DNA from: GWE2-42-39 sp963668595
Lineage (GTDB): Bacteria; Bacteroidota; Bacteroidia; Bacteroidales; Prolixibacteraceae
NCBI GenBank assembly: GCA_963668595.1
Contig: OY764876.1
Span: forward strand, 2,294,001 to 2,358,000
Direction: 5' to 3'
Length of the DNA stretch: 64,000 nucleotides
Below, one piece after another: positions 46,549 to 57,100 of this stretch; positions within the stretch are counted from its first letter, which is position 1; every line of letters begins with the position of its first letter. The position numbers and the translations under genes were made by a program. The notes under the pieces are model-generated. The model was not told the DNA's origin. It was given only the letters and a program-made list of their open reading frames with translations, and ran no database searches.

Positions 46549-48954
46549 ATGAAGTTCAAGGCTCTGGTTTTCATCAGCCTGATCCTCACCCTTAATCTGG
46601 CTGCACAAACTCCCCAGCCAACGGACCAATGGGGAAAGGATTCGTTCATTTCTGAAGCTTCATCCACCCTCAACGGAGTGAAACCATTGGCCAGCTGGAT
46701 TTGGAATTCAGGTGCAGAAAACCCACAGAACTATTACCTGTTAGTCAGAAAATCGTTTACACTGAAAAGCATGCCCGTTCAGGCAAAAGCCTACATTTCG
46801 GCATTTGCTTCTGCGGATGTGTATATCAACGGGAAATTGCTTGAACGCTGTCCCTTGAACTGCGATCCGGAGTTTCAATGCTACGACTATTTCGACATTA
46901 CCCCATACCTTCAGAAAGGCGAAAACTGCATTTCTGTCATTGTTTGCAACTTTGGACTGGGAATGCACCATCAGATGAATGCCCGCGGAGGTTTTTTCTT
47001 TCAAGGGAAACTGGATTTTGCAGATAAAACGACAACCAATCTTCTGAGCGACAATACATGGAAAGTGACTCAGGCTAAAGCATGGAATACACAATCGAAA
47101 TTGAGAAAACCCAAAGCACATCTGATTGGCTTTATTGAAGAATTCGATGCACGGCTCATGCCCGAAGGATGGCAAACTTCCGATTTCGATGATTCGGCAT
47201 GGGAAAATGCCAAAACAATCGGCGTTCCGCCAGTTGCTCCGTTCAAGCATTTGGTAGTGACGGAACGCCCGCAGCTAACCCGAAAAATGGTGACGCCAAT
47301 CCGAAAATGGAAAGTCAATAACCGGATCGTTTACGATTTTGGTACTGAAATCGCCGGATATCCACAATTCACCATCGATGCAAAAGATGGTATTCAATTC
47401 GAAATAGGTACTTCGGAACGACTCGACACCAACAAAGTTGCCCTGATCCGCGCCGACACCGACCACTCTGAAAAATACACAACAAAAAAAGGCATCCAAA
47501 CCTGGCGACCCTACACCTGGTCGGGCTTCCGGTATTTCTCTATTGAAGCCAACGCTGAAGTGCAGATTGAGGATGTTTGCGCTGAATTTACTCATTTCAC
47601 CTACGAAGAAGAAAGCACCTTTGAATGCTCCGACAGGCAACTCAATGAATTCTGGCAGATTGGCAAACACACCATGTTGCTCAACTCGATGGACACCTAT
47701 GTTGATCCATGGCGCGAACACACGCAGTACATTGCCGGCGACTCGCGTTATATGATGGTTTTCGGAAACTACTGCTTTGGAAAGAGCTCTCGTTTTTTAA
47801 CTGCATACAACTTGCTTTGCGGAGCCGAATCGCAGCGCTGGCGCAACGACGGAGCCATTCGTGCCCGTTACCCAACTGACCATTACATGGAACCCGGCCG
47901 CTCAGGATATGTAGCCGATTATCAGTTGGAATGGATACTGATGATGTATGAATATTTCATGTATTACGGAAACGATGAACTGGTTCAAAGCTTATATCCG
48001 AATTTGAAAAAGCTACTGGAATATTTCCGTCCGTTTGTTGATACTCAGCTTGGATTACTGGCGAACATGCCGGGTTGGATCGTTCTGGATCATCCGGATA
48101 CCTATCCCATGGATCAGAAAAAAGTCATTACCGGGCTCAATTGTCTGTATTATGGCGCATTGAATGCAGCCGCAAGTATTGCCACCGACTTCGCCAAAGA
48201 CCCCAATCAGGCTAAAATATGGAAGGAACAAGCCAGCCAATTGAAAGGAAACATCAACAAATGGCTTTGGTCAGAAAAAGACCGGGCTTACATCGACAGT
48301 TACGAAAGTACTCACATCGGGCAACAATCGCAGGTATATGCTTTGTTGTACGGCATTCCCGAAAGCAACCAGAAAGCCGATGTTATTCAACAAATTCTGA
48401 AGTGCGGCAAAGGTAGCGAGCAGTCGTTCGCCTATTGGGTTCTTTATTCGATGATGACCGAAGGAAATGCACAGTGGGCGCTCGATTATATGCGTAAATA
48501 CTGGGGCGAACAAACCAAACTCGACTTTTTCACCGGCGCATGGCACGAAGCATGGAACACCAAATGGGGATCAACATCGCACGCATGGAGTTCCGGTCCA
48601 ACGGCTTTGCTTTCTCAAAAAGTATTAGGCATCGAACCTCTTGATTATGGATGGAAAGTTTTCCGGGTAAAACCACAAACCGGCGATCTGCTCTGGGCCA
48701 AAGGAACCGTTTCTACTGTAAACGGAAACATCTCAGCAGCATGGGAAAGATCTGCAGGATCAACTTTCAGACTAAAACTTGATGTTCCGGCAAATACTTC
48801 AGCACAAGTTTATTTACCCTCGGAAAAAGCGGAAACGATTCGCTTAAACGGAAAAACAATATCTGGAAAACAAATTCAGGATGAAACAGGAAAATGGATA
48901 CTGCTAACTGTAGAACAAGGGAATTATCAATTTGAATGTGAAACAATAGACTAA
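46549..48954 (+). CDS. GH78 alpha-L-rhamnosidase-like enzyme
   Basis: The 801-residue protein starts with a signal peptide (MKFKALVFISLILTLNLAAQ) at ATG 46549; an ATG eight codons upstream is possible. The layout is that of GH78 enzymes: N-terminal beta-jelly-roll domains (YISAFASADVYINGKLLERC), then an (alpha/alpha)6 barrel with the DPWREHTQYIAGDSRY segment at the position of the catalytic acid and a later AWHEAWNTKWGSTSHAWSSG segment, and a final beta domain. GH78 releases terminal L-rhamnose by inversion. It follows the NPCBM protein and precedes a GH38 gene by 1 bp. Confidence 0.85.
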   Translation: MKFKALVFISLILTLNLAAQTPQPTDQWGKDSFISEASSTLNGVKPLASWIWNSGAENPQNYYLLVRKSFTLKSMPVQAKAYISAFASADVYINGKLLERCPLNCDPEFQCYDYFDITPYLQKGENCISVIVCNFGLGMHHQMNARGGFFFQGKLDFADKTTTNLLSDNTWKVTQAKAWNTQSKLRKPKAHLIGFIEEFDARLMPEGWQTSDFDDSAWENAKTIGVPPVAPFKHLVVTERPQLTRKMVTPIRKWKVNNRIVYDFGTEIAGYPQFTIDAKDGIQFEIGTSERLDTNKVALIRADTDHSEKYTTKKGIQTWRPYTWSGFRYFSIEANAEVQIEDVCAEFTHFTYEEESTFECSDRQLNEFWQIGKHTMLLNSMDTYVDPWREHTQYIAGDSRYMMVFGNYCFGKSSRFLTAYNLLCGAESQRWRNDGAIRARYPTDHYMEPGRSGYVADYQLEWILMMYEYFMYYGNDELVQSLYPNLKKLLEYFRPFVDTQLGLLANMPGWIVLDHPDTYPMDQKKVITGLNCLYYGALNAAASIATDFAKDPNQAKIWKEQASQLKGNINKWLWSEKDRAYIDSYESTHIGQQSQVYALLYGIPESNQKADVIQQILKCGKGSEQSFAYWVLYSMMTEGNAQWALDYMRKYWGEQTKLDFFTGAWHEAWNTKWGSTSHAWSSGPTALLSQKVLGIEPLDYGWKVFRVKPQTGDLLWAKGTVSTVNGNISAAWERSAGSTFRLKLDVPANTSAQVYLPSEKAETIRLNGKTISGKQIQDETGKWILLTVEQGNYQFECETID

Positions 48955-48955
48955 T

Positions 48956-51592
48956 ATGAAGAAAAAACTGATTTTACCGGCCTTTCTTATCCTTTGTATA
49001 GGAACCGCTTTCGGACAAAATACAAAGCCTGACTTTTCCTATTTCAGGAATGGGAAACTATTGGTTGTACCTTCCTCGCATCAGGACATTGCGTACATGG
49101 ACCGACCGGCCAAATGCATCGAATTTCGTGATGAGAAAATGATAACCCCGGCGCTCGACCTGCTCAAAAAGAGTCCCGATTTCTGTTTCTCGGTTGAAAA
49201 TGCCATGAACCTGTATGAATACCTGGAACGGCATCCGGAACGACTGGAAGAAATCGCCAAATATACCCGCGAAGGCCGTTTGGAGTGGGGAGCCAACTAC
49301 AACCAACCCTATGAAGGCATGTACGATGGGGAAGCTTTGATCCGCCAGATGTATGTGGGGAAAAAACGCCTTCAGAAATTAATTCCCGGCGCACAATTTA
49401 CCTGTGCATGGGATGAGGATGTTCCGGCCCGAACTTTCCAACGCCCGCAAATGCTGGCTAAAGCAGGAGTGAAATATTTACAATTCAGTCGCTTTACTCC
49501 GGGTATTTACCGCTGGTTTAGTCCCGACGGAAGTTCCATCACCTGCTGGACCCCGGGGCAGTACGATAATTCGGGACGCCCCGTGCGCGATGCAGAAACC
49601 GAAACCGACCGGACTGAAGCCCTGAAACAAATGCTGGAAACTTACAATCCATACTTTGAAACAAAAAAACTGTCTCCGAATTTCATTTATATCCATTCCT
49701 GCGATTTCTCGGAACCTCCGGCTTACGATGCTTATTTCAGCGAATGGAACAAAAACAAAGCTCAAACCGGACTCCCGCAAATACAATATTCAACCGGATC
49801 GAAAGCATTGCAATTGTTAACCGATGGCGGCGGGCACATCGATACGCTGATCGGAGAACGACCCAATGTGTGGCTATACATTCACGGCCCCAACCACGAA
49901 CGCGCCTTGAAAGCCGGACGTAAGGCTGCCAGAACACTGACTGCCGCCGAGAAATTCTCGACCATCCATGCCCTGCTCAACAACAACATGAGCCTTTATC
50001 CGCAAAAACAGCTCGACAAAGCCTGGGCTGACGGAATTTATCCAGACCATGGCTGGGGCGGAAATTGGGGATTTATTACCGACACGCTTTTCAAATCAAA
50101 ATTCGAAACAACCTACGCAATCTCCGATTCTATTCTCTGGATTAAAACCCGCGAGATCGCCAAAATGATTGACTTCAAAAACGAAAAAGGCTTTCCAATC
50201 GTGGTATTCAACGCGGTTTCATGGGAACGAACCGATCCGGTGCAGGTACTAATTAATGCCGAAGGAATTTATACCAATCAGTTCCGGCTGGTAGATGAAA
50301 CGGGTAAAAAAGTGGATTTTCAATACATCAAAACCGACGATAACAATTCTGCTTCCCTGCTGAAGATTTTGTTTGTTGCCGACAAAGTGCCATCCATCGG
50401 TTATAAAACTTTCTATTTCATTCCCGGAGAATGGGGCGATTCGGAAAAAAACAGAATGGACTTTGACGGAAAAACGCTAAACAATATCTTCTACAAAATC
50501 AGGCTGGGAGAAGGCGGGCTGGAATCAATCATCGACAAAGCATTGCAGAAAGAGCTGGTCCGTACCGACAAATTTCTTTTCGGAGAAGTATTTTCGATGG
50601 AATCGGTTGGCAACGGTGCGGGAGAATTTACAGATATTCAGAAACCAACGATGGGTGGCTTCGAAAAAATGAGTCAGTATGCCCCGGCATGGCAACTCAT
50701 CGAACAAGGCCCGGTACGTACCGTATTGGAAGCTGTTCATCCCTGGCTACATTGCACCGTTCGTCAACGTGTAATTGTTTACAATCAGATTAAACGCATC
50801 GATTTTGAAGCCGACTTGCTTGGCTTTGACGGCTTCCGTTCCCGCGAATTCCGAATGGCTTTTCCACTCAATATGGATCAGGCGCAAATAGCCTATCAGG
50901 TTCCAATGGGCGTGGTGGAAGTGGGCAAAACAGAACTCAAAAGAGCCCCCGGTTTTTCCAAGCCAGAACAAATCTACAGCACTCCATGCCCGGAAATTCA
51001 TCCGCGTGAAGTGCAGGATTGGTTCAGTGCAAGCGAAGGGACGACTTCTGTTATGTTTTCTACTGATGTGGCTGTGTTCGACTACATTGATCCAAGCTCC
51101 AACCCGGTTTCTTCGCCCGTGTTACAACCCTTGCTTTTGTCAACCCGGAGAAGCTGTAACAAAAAACCAGATGCAAACTGGTATCTGCAACGAGGCGACC
51201 ATCATTTCAGCTATACAATGAACTCATTTAACGGGACATGGCAGGACGGTCGCCAAATGGGAGAACTGCCCAATAACCCGATGTACGTTCAGGTCATCAA
51301 AAGGCCGGAAAAGAAAGGTTCGTTGGCTGAATTATTTTCGTTTGCAGGCACCGATCAACGGAATATCGTCATTTCAACCATCAAAAAATGCGACGACAAT
51401 AATTCGGTCATTTTCCGTGCATTCGACATCGAAGGAAAAGATACCGACGTAAAAATAAACTGGTTCAAAGGCATCTCAACAATTTCGAAGACCAACATTA
51501 TTGAAGAAGATCCGCAGAAACTAAAAACAGGCAAAGAAGCAGGAAACCTGCACATTGGCAAATATTCAATCGAAACCTATAAAGTAGAATAA
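48956..51592 (+). CDS. GH38 alpha-mannosidase, short form
   Basis: The 878-residue enzyme has a signal peptide (to about residue 20, GTAFGQ) and the catalytic domain starts straight after it. The zinc motif SSHQDIAY (His42, Asp44) and the probable nucleophile Asp155 in AWDEDVPA, beside a second Asp at 153, are visible; the C-terminal half has the usual helical and beta domains. It lacks the discoidin-like domain of the long GH38 copies and is only distantly related to them. It is translated 1 bp after GH78. The stop is followed by a composite GC-rich repeat. Confidence 0.88.
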   Translation: MKKKLILPAFLILCIGTAFGQNTKPDFSYFRNGKLLVVPSSHQDIAYMDRPAKCIEFRDEKMITPALDLLKKSPDFCFSVENAMNLYEYLERHPERLEEIAKYTREGRLEWGANYNQPYEGMYDGEALIRQMYVGKKRLQKLIPGAQFTCAWDEDVPARTFQRPQMLAKAGVKYLQFSRFTPGIYRWFSPDGSSITCWTPGQYDNSGRPVRDAETETDRTEALKQMLETYNPYFETKKLSPNFIYIHSCDFSEPPAYDAYFSEWNKNKAQTGLPQIQYSTGSKALQLLTDGGGHIDTLIGERPNVWLYIHGPNHERALKAGRKAARTLTAAEKFSTIHALLNNNMSLYPQKQLDKAWADGIYPDHGWGGNWGFITDTLFKSKFETTYAISDSILWIKTREIAKMIDFKNEKGFPIVVFNAVSWERTDPVQVLINAEGIYTNQFRLVDETGKKVDFQYIKTDDNNSASLLKILFVADKVPSIGYKTFYFIPGEWGDSEKNRMDFDGKTLNNIFYKIRLGEGGLESIIDKALQKELVRTDKFLFGEVFSMESVGNGAGEFTDIQKPTMGGFEKMSQYAPAWQLIEQGPVRTVLEAVHPWLHCTVRQRVIVYNQIKRIDFEADLLGFDGFRSREFRMAFPLNMDQAQIAYQVPMGVVEVGKTELKRAPGFSKPEQIYSTPCPEIHPREVQDWFSASEGTTSVMFSTDVAVFDYIDPSSNPVSSPVLQPLLLSTRRSCNKKPDANWYLQRGDHHFSYTMNSFNGTWQDGRQMGELPNNPMYVQVIKRPEKKGSLAELFSFAGTDQRNIVISTIKKCDDNNSVIFRAFDIEGKDTDVKINWFKGISTISKTNIIEEDPQKLKTGKEAGNLHIGKYSIETYKVE

Positions 51593-51596
51593 GATA

Positions 51597-51705
51597 GCCC
51601 CCTAAATCCCCCGAAAGGGGACTTGGGCACGAACTAACAAATACAATTTCAAAACTACTGCGCCAAAACGCCCTTCCCTTTTGGGGAAGGGTTGGGGATG
51701 GGGCT
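51597..51705. repeat. Composite palindromic intergenic repeat, copy 1
   Basis: Two modules lie at 51597-51625 (AGCCCCCTAAATCCCC, then GGGGACTTGG) and 51671-51704 (CCCTTCCC, then GGGGAAGGG and GGATGGGGC). Each is an imperfect palindrome; the outer ends also pair with one another (AGCCCC with GGGGCT). The AGE-type epimerase start codon is 18 bp past it. The type recurs at 52971 and 61726. Confidence 0.75.
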
Positions 51706-51722
51706 TTAAAAACTAAATACTT

Positions 51723-53006
51723 ATGAATCCAATACAAACACAACTTTTGAGCTATCGCGAAAAGTTCGACAACGAACTGCACAGCAACATCTTGAAATTC
51801 TGGATGACATACGGCGTAGAAAAGAATGGTCACGGCTTTTACGGAGCGGTCGATTTAAGTAACCAGCCGGTACTTTCAGCCAACAAAACCAGCGTACTGA
51901 ATGCCCGCATCCTGTGGACTTTTGCATCCGCAGCCATCCAGTTCAGCAAACCGGAATATGCTGAAATAGCCGAAAAAGCGTATCGTGTAGTCACGGAAGA
52001 CTTTGCCGATCAGGTATATGGCGGATATTATATGGAACTCACCTCGGGCGACGAAGTGGCTAACGACATCAAACACACCTATGCACAGGCTTTCGTACTG
52101 TATTCGCTTTGCAAATACTACGAGTTTAATCCAAAAGCTGAAGTTCTTCAGAAGATCAAAGATTTTTTTGCCCTGTTGGAAGAAAAAACCAAGGATCCGC
52201 AGTATCCTGGCTATATGGAATCGTTCACCCGCGACTGGAAAATTTACGAAGAAAACCGGATGGCCGACAACAACGAACCCAAATCGATGAATACACATTT
52301 ACACGTTTTGGAGGCATACGCTGCTTTATATCGGGTTTGGAAAGACGAGAAAGTAAAACTTCGTCTGACTGAACTGATGAACCTGTTTCTCTATAAAATC
52401 ATCCGCGAAAACCGTCACTTCGGAATCTTCTTCGATAATGCTTTTCAGGAAGCTGAATCCTCTGCCGGGATCTGCTCCTTTGGTCACGACATCGAAGGAT
52501 CGTGGTTGTTATACGAAGCAGCTGAAATTCTTGGAGACCCGGATATTTTAAGCCGAATGAAAATAATAGCGATTGAGATGGTCGATAAAATTGAGCGGGT
52601 TGCCGTTGACAAAGACGGAGGTTTATTTCTGGAATCATACCGATATGGAAGTCACGTCCGTACCAACAAACATTGGTGGTTGCAAGCCGAAACGCTGGTA
52701 GGTTTTATGAATGCTTTTGAATTAACCGGTAATGTCAAATACTGGGAAACCGTAAAACTAAGCTGGAACTTCATCGACACCTGTCTGATCGACCACGAAA
52801 ATGGCGAATGGTTCACGAAGTTAAACCGCTTGGGCGTTCCTTATCTGGAGGAACCGGCCAATGATCCATCGCCTTACTATCGCAACGACTGGAAAATTGA
52901 CCCATGGAAATGTCCTTACCACAACGGGCGGGCCATGATGGAATTGATACGGCGTATTGACGAAATAACAGGCCTCCCCCAAACCCCTCCGATAGAGGGG
53001 GATTAA
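51723..53006 (+). CDS. AGE-family cellobiose/mannobiose 2-epimerase-like enzyme
   Basis: The 427-residue cytosolic (alpha/alpha)6-barrel protein belongs to the N-acylglucosamine 2-epimerase superfamily. The conserved His motifs of cellobiose 2-epimerases are present: MNTHLHVLEAY, GHDIEGSWLL, NKHWWLQAE and KCPYHNGRAMME. Such enzymes convert the reducing glucose of beta-disaccharides to mannose, or mannobiose to mannosyl-glucose, as part of mannan use together with GH130 enzymes, one of which is encoded upstream. The last 10 residues (GLPQTPPIEGD) come from repeat copy 2, and the family domain ends before them. It starts directly after repeat copy 1. Confidence 0.85.
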   Translation: MNPIQTQLLSYREKFDNELHSNILKFWMTYGVEKNGHGFYGAVDLSNQPVLSANKTSVLNARILWTFASAAIQFSKPEYAEIAEKAYRVVTEDFADQVYGGYYMELTSGDEVANDIKHTYAQAFVLYSLCKYYEFNPKAEVLQKIKDFFALLEEKTKDPQYPGYMESFTRDWKIYEENRMADNNEPKSMNTHLHVLEAYAALYRVWKDEKVKLRLTELMNLFLYKIIRENRHFGIFFDNAFQEAESSAGICSFGHDIEGSWLLYEAAEILGDPDILSRMKIIAIEMVDKIERVAVDKDGGLFLESYRYGSHVRTNKHWWLQAETLVGFMNAFELTGNVKYWETVKLSWNFIDTCLIDHENGEWFTKLNRLGVPYLEEPANDPSPYYRNDWKIDPWKCPYHNGRAMMELIRRIDEITGLPQTPPIEGD

Positions 53007-53091
53007 AAAGGTGAAGCGATATGATTGATATAAGAAACAAGAATAATCAGTACTCCAAAAGTCTCCCCTTGGGGGAGATTTAGAGGGGCTT
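52971..53091. repeat. Composite palindromic intergenic repeat, copy 2
   Basis: The left module is at 52971-53004 (GGCCTCCCCCAAACCCC, then GAGGGGGATT) and the right one at 53061-53091 (GTCTCCCCTTGGGGGAGA, then TTTAGAGGGGCTT). The first module supplies the last codons of the epimerase gene and its stop. The URO-D-like gene starts 13 bp after the second module. Confidence 0.75.
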
Positions 53092-53103
53092 ATACTTAAC
53101 ATT

Positions 53104-54135
53104 ATGAACGGATACGAAAGAATGGTGGCTGCCTTAAAAGGTGAGCCACAAGATAAAATACCGGTAATGCTTCATAATTTTATGGTAGCAGCAGCCGAAA
53201 TGAAAATCTCAATGGGTCAGTTTCGCGAAAGTCCGCGACTAATTGCCGATACCTTTATTCATTCAGTAGAGAAATATGGGCTCGACGGAATTTTAGTTGA
53301 TATTGATACCGTTACCCTTGCAGGAAGCGTGGGGGTGCCGGTTGATTTTCCCGACGACTCCCCTGCCCGCTCACATTTGGGGTGCCTCAACTCACTGGAT
53401 AACCTGAAATCGATGAAGCCTGTCAACGTCGAAAATTACAAATACATTCAGATTTGGCTCGAAGCTGTGAGACTGCTGAAAGAACATTTTGGCGATGAGA
53501 TTCTGGTTCGCGGAAACTGCGATCAGGCTCCATTCTCGCTGGCCAGCATGATTCGTGGCACCGAACCATGGATGCTTGACTTGTTCATGGCCGAACCGGC
53601 ACAAATTACCGAAATGCTCGATTATTGCACCGAGGCTACCTGCCAATTCATCAAACTAATGGCGCAAACCGGCGCCCACATGGTTTCAAATGGCGACAGT
53701 CCGGCCGGGCCCGAAATGATTTCTCCGGAAATGTATGAGCAGTTTGCCATGCCTTACGAAAAAAAGGTGGTTGAAACGGCTCACCATGCTGGTATGTTTT
53801 ATACGCTGCACATCTGCGGAAATACAGAACTGATTCTGGAACACATGCTGAAAACCGGAGCCGATGCCTTCGAAATAGATTATAAAACCGACACCAGAAA
53901 ATCATTTGAACTGCTGCACGACAAAGTCACCTTTACCGGCAACATCGATCCGAGCGGAGTTTTGGCTCTGGGAACACCTGATTTGGTTCGGCTAAAAACG
54001 ACCGAGTTGCTCGATGTTTTTTCAAAAACAAACCGGTTTATCCTGAATTCGGGATGTGCATTACCATCGACAACACCAGAAGCAAACATCCGGGCTTTTG
54101 TGGAAACAGCAAGGAATTATTCAAAAACATATTAG
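53104..54135 (+). CDS. Uroporphyrinogen decarboxylase-superfamily protein, MtaA-like
   Basis: The 343-residue protein keeps all three zinc ligands of methylcobamide:coenzyme-M methyltransferases: His236 and Cys238 in TLHICG and Cys318 in NSGCALPSTTP. The spacing resembles archaeal MtaA, where an HxC pair and a Cys about 77 residues on bind zinc and activate a thiol or other acceptor. Residues for haem-pathway decarboxylation are not expected in this type. No corrinoid protein, coenzyme-M pathway gene or corrinoid activase lies in the window, so the partner is missing from view. It may take part in demethylating O-methyl sugars, but this is a hypothesis. It is 13 bp after a repeat and 59 bp before GH106. 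Confidence 0.82.
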   Translation: MNGYERMVAALKGEPQDKIPVMLHNFMVAAAEMKISMGQFRESPRLIADTFIHSVEKYGLDGILVDIDTVTLAGSVGVPVDFPDDSPARSHLGCLNSLDNLKSMKPVNVENYKYIQIWLEAVRLLKEHFGDEILVRGNCDQAPFSLASMIRGTEPWMLDLFMAEPAQITEMLDYCTEATCQFIKLMAQTGAHMVSNGDSPAGPEMISPEMYEQFAMPYEKKVVETAHHAGMFYTLHICGNTELILEHMLKTGADAFEIDYKTDTRKSFELLHDKVTFTGNIDPSGVLALGTPDLVRLKTTELLDVFSKTNRFILNSGCALPSTTPEANIRAFVETARNYSKTY

Positions 54136-54194
54136 ATGAAAATCACGACTTCAGGTTTTAACGAGATTATAAAGAATTTTAAGAATAGTTCAGT

Positions 54195-57100
54195 ATGAAA
54201 ACCACACTAGCAAAAAGGCTTGCATTGATTGTAATATTTAAATTACTGATTATGAACATCAATGCACAACCTGTAAAAAACGAATTCCTTAATCCTCCTG
54301 ACTCTGCCCGCCCGTGGGTGTACTGGTTTTGGCTGAACAGTAATGTTACGCGCGAAGGAATAACCGCAGATTTGGAAGCCATGAAACGAGTTGGAATTGG
54401 AGGTGTACTGATAATGGATGTTGATCAGGGCACGCCTCCTGGTTTGGGATTTATGAGTGAACAATGGCAGGATATGTTCAGGTTTGCAGTGGAAGAAGCG
54501 CAGCGACTTGGATTGGAAATCAATATGAATAATGATGCTGGCTGGACTGGTAGCGGTGGCCCATGGATTACTCCTGAAAATGCAATGCAGACCATCACGT
54601 ATAGTGAAACACGTATTGGCGGAGGCGATAAAATTGATCGGAGACTTTCTCAGCCGCCAACTCAGGGAGATTACTATCAGGATATAGCCGTTTTGGCCGT
54701 TCGCGAGTCCGATTTGCAGGCAACCTACATGAAGGATGCAAATCCTTCTATGAGTATCCTGACCAAACAGGGAGCAGTGCCCTTTTCTTTCCCTTCGGCA
54801 CAAAAACCTGTAGCTATACATTCTTATTTAAATGATGGAGAAACTTTTCTTGATTTCCATTTTGATTCGCCCTATTCGGCAAGTAAACTTGAGATGACTA
54901 TTTCTGAATCCCCTTATTTTACACGTTTGCATGGATATCTGGAAATATCTGATGATGGGAAAAACTTTAAAACAATAAAAGAATTCTTATTCCCTAACGG
55001 GAAAAATAATATTGGGTTCGACCTGGTCAAAGCAACTTACTTTCGGATTAAAATAAAAATACAGGGAGAGATCGGAGGAACCAAAATAACAGAATTAAAT
55101 ATTCATCCTCGTTATCATATCGAAAACTTAGGAATGAAATCCTTGTTCGATCATTGCAAATCCAATGAAGGTGTCAGTGCATGGCTTAGTGGCAAAAAAG
55201 CACCGGCAGATGTAATACTTTCAGCTGATAATATTATTGACATTAGCCAGAATATGGATTCATCAGGCCAATTAAAATGGCAGGCTCCGGAAGGTCGATG
55301 GACCATTATCCGATACGGACATACCTGGACCGGATCGGTAAACGGACCTTCTTCGCTGGGTGGACTGGGCCCCGATTGTGATAAGTTGAGCAAATCAGGA
55401 ATTCAAAAGCATTTCGATGTTTTTTTGAAAAGATTACTTGAATTATCGGGAGACAATGCAGGTACTACGCTTTCAACTTTTCATATCGATAGTTGGGAAG
55501 TTGGTGTTCAAAACTGGACACAGAACATGCGCGAAGAATTCGAAAAAAGAAGAAGATACGATATGATCCCGTACTTTCCGGTTTTCAGCGGGAGAGTAAT
55601 TGGCAGCCAGCAGGAAACAGAACGATTCCTGTGGGACGTTCGGAAAACAGTGTCGGAATTAATGGTTGAAAATTACATTGCAGAGATGAAACGTCTTTGT
55701 AATGAGAACGGCATCAAATTATCAATGGAATCTTATACAACTCCGGGCAACGATCTGGATGCAGCCAACTGGGTTGATGAACCCATTGCGGAGTTCTGGA
55801 CACGCTCGACGTTTTATTTTCCTACCATGAAAGCAATGGCTTCGGCTGCGAATTTAAATGGTCGGAAGATTGTGGGGGCAGAAAGCTTTACCTCCAACGA
55901 TAAAGAAAAATGGTTGTTTCATCCGGCTGTTATCAAGGGATTGGGAGATATTGCGTTCTGCTACGGTATTAATCGGTTTATTTTTCATCGTTACGCCATG
56001 CAACCGTGGCTGAATCAAAAACCGGGCATGACCATGGGCCCGTGGGGACTTCACTACGAACGAACGCAAACCTGGTGGGATTACTCATTGCCCTGGCATA
56101 CTTATCTTGCCCGTTGTCAGTACATGTTGCGCCAGGGGAATTTGGTTGCCGATGTGTTAAACCTTCAGCCAGAAGATCCCAACTACCGGTTTAAAAATCT
56201 GATTATGAAAGGTTACGATTACAATGCCTGTAGTCCGGATGCTTTTTTGAAGGTGAAATTTGAGAACGGAATGCTTACCGATGGCGCCGGAAATAAATAT
56301 CATTTACTGGTATTGTCGCATTTGGGAACAATGACAGAAAAGACTTTGTCTCACATTAAGGAATTGGTGGAACAGGGAGCATCTGTTTTGGGTGAACCTC
56401 CTTTGGCAACTCCTGGTTTGACTGATTTCCCTTTTGCAGATCAACGATTGAAAAGAATGGTCAGCGAACTTTGGGGAGATGATAATGACACTATTTCTCT
56501 CCGGAAAGTTGGGCGCGGGCAGGTTTTCAGGGGTATTTCACCTGAAGAAGCATTGCAACGAACAGGGCTCGTTCCAGATTTTATTTCGGACAGTGATTTG
56601 AATTATATCCATCGGTCTATTGGAGGAATGGATATTTATTTTGTTGCCAATCGTACAGATACTCCGGTGACTGCGAATTGCACTTTCCGGGTAAATGATA
56701 AAAGCCTGCAATGGTGGAATCCGGAAACAGGTGCTATATCGCCGTTAAAAGTTTATTCCACTTCGGATGAAATAACCAGGCTTGCTCTTTCGCTGAGCCC
56801 CTACGAGAGCGGTTTTGTCATTTTTAATCAGGATAAAACTACGGTAACTGATCGAATCACTGAAATTACCTGCAATGGCAAAATCATGGTGAAGAATGGC
56901 ATTGTTTCTCCTGAATTTAAAAATGAAAATCAACAAATGGCTATTCTCGATTTGGTAAATAATGAGATATACAAGCCAGGCACCTATACGTTTACTCTAG
57001 TCAATGGAAAAACCAGACAATCAGATATTTTAACAGAAGAAACAACAATGGAAATTTCGGGATCATGGAAACTCAAATTTCCGAATGAAGCAGGGATGAC

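Noticed and set aside
42623..54135. Haem-pathway uroporphyrinogen decarboxylase (hemE) for the two URO-D-like genes
   Set aside because: They are in a glycan operon, differ from each other, and carry the HxCG motif of the methyltransferase branch.
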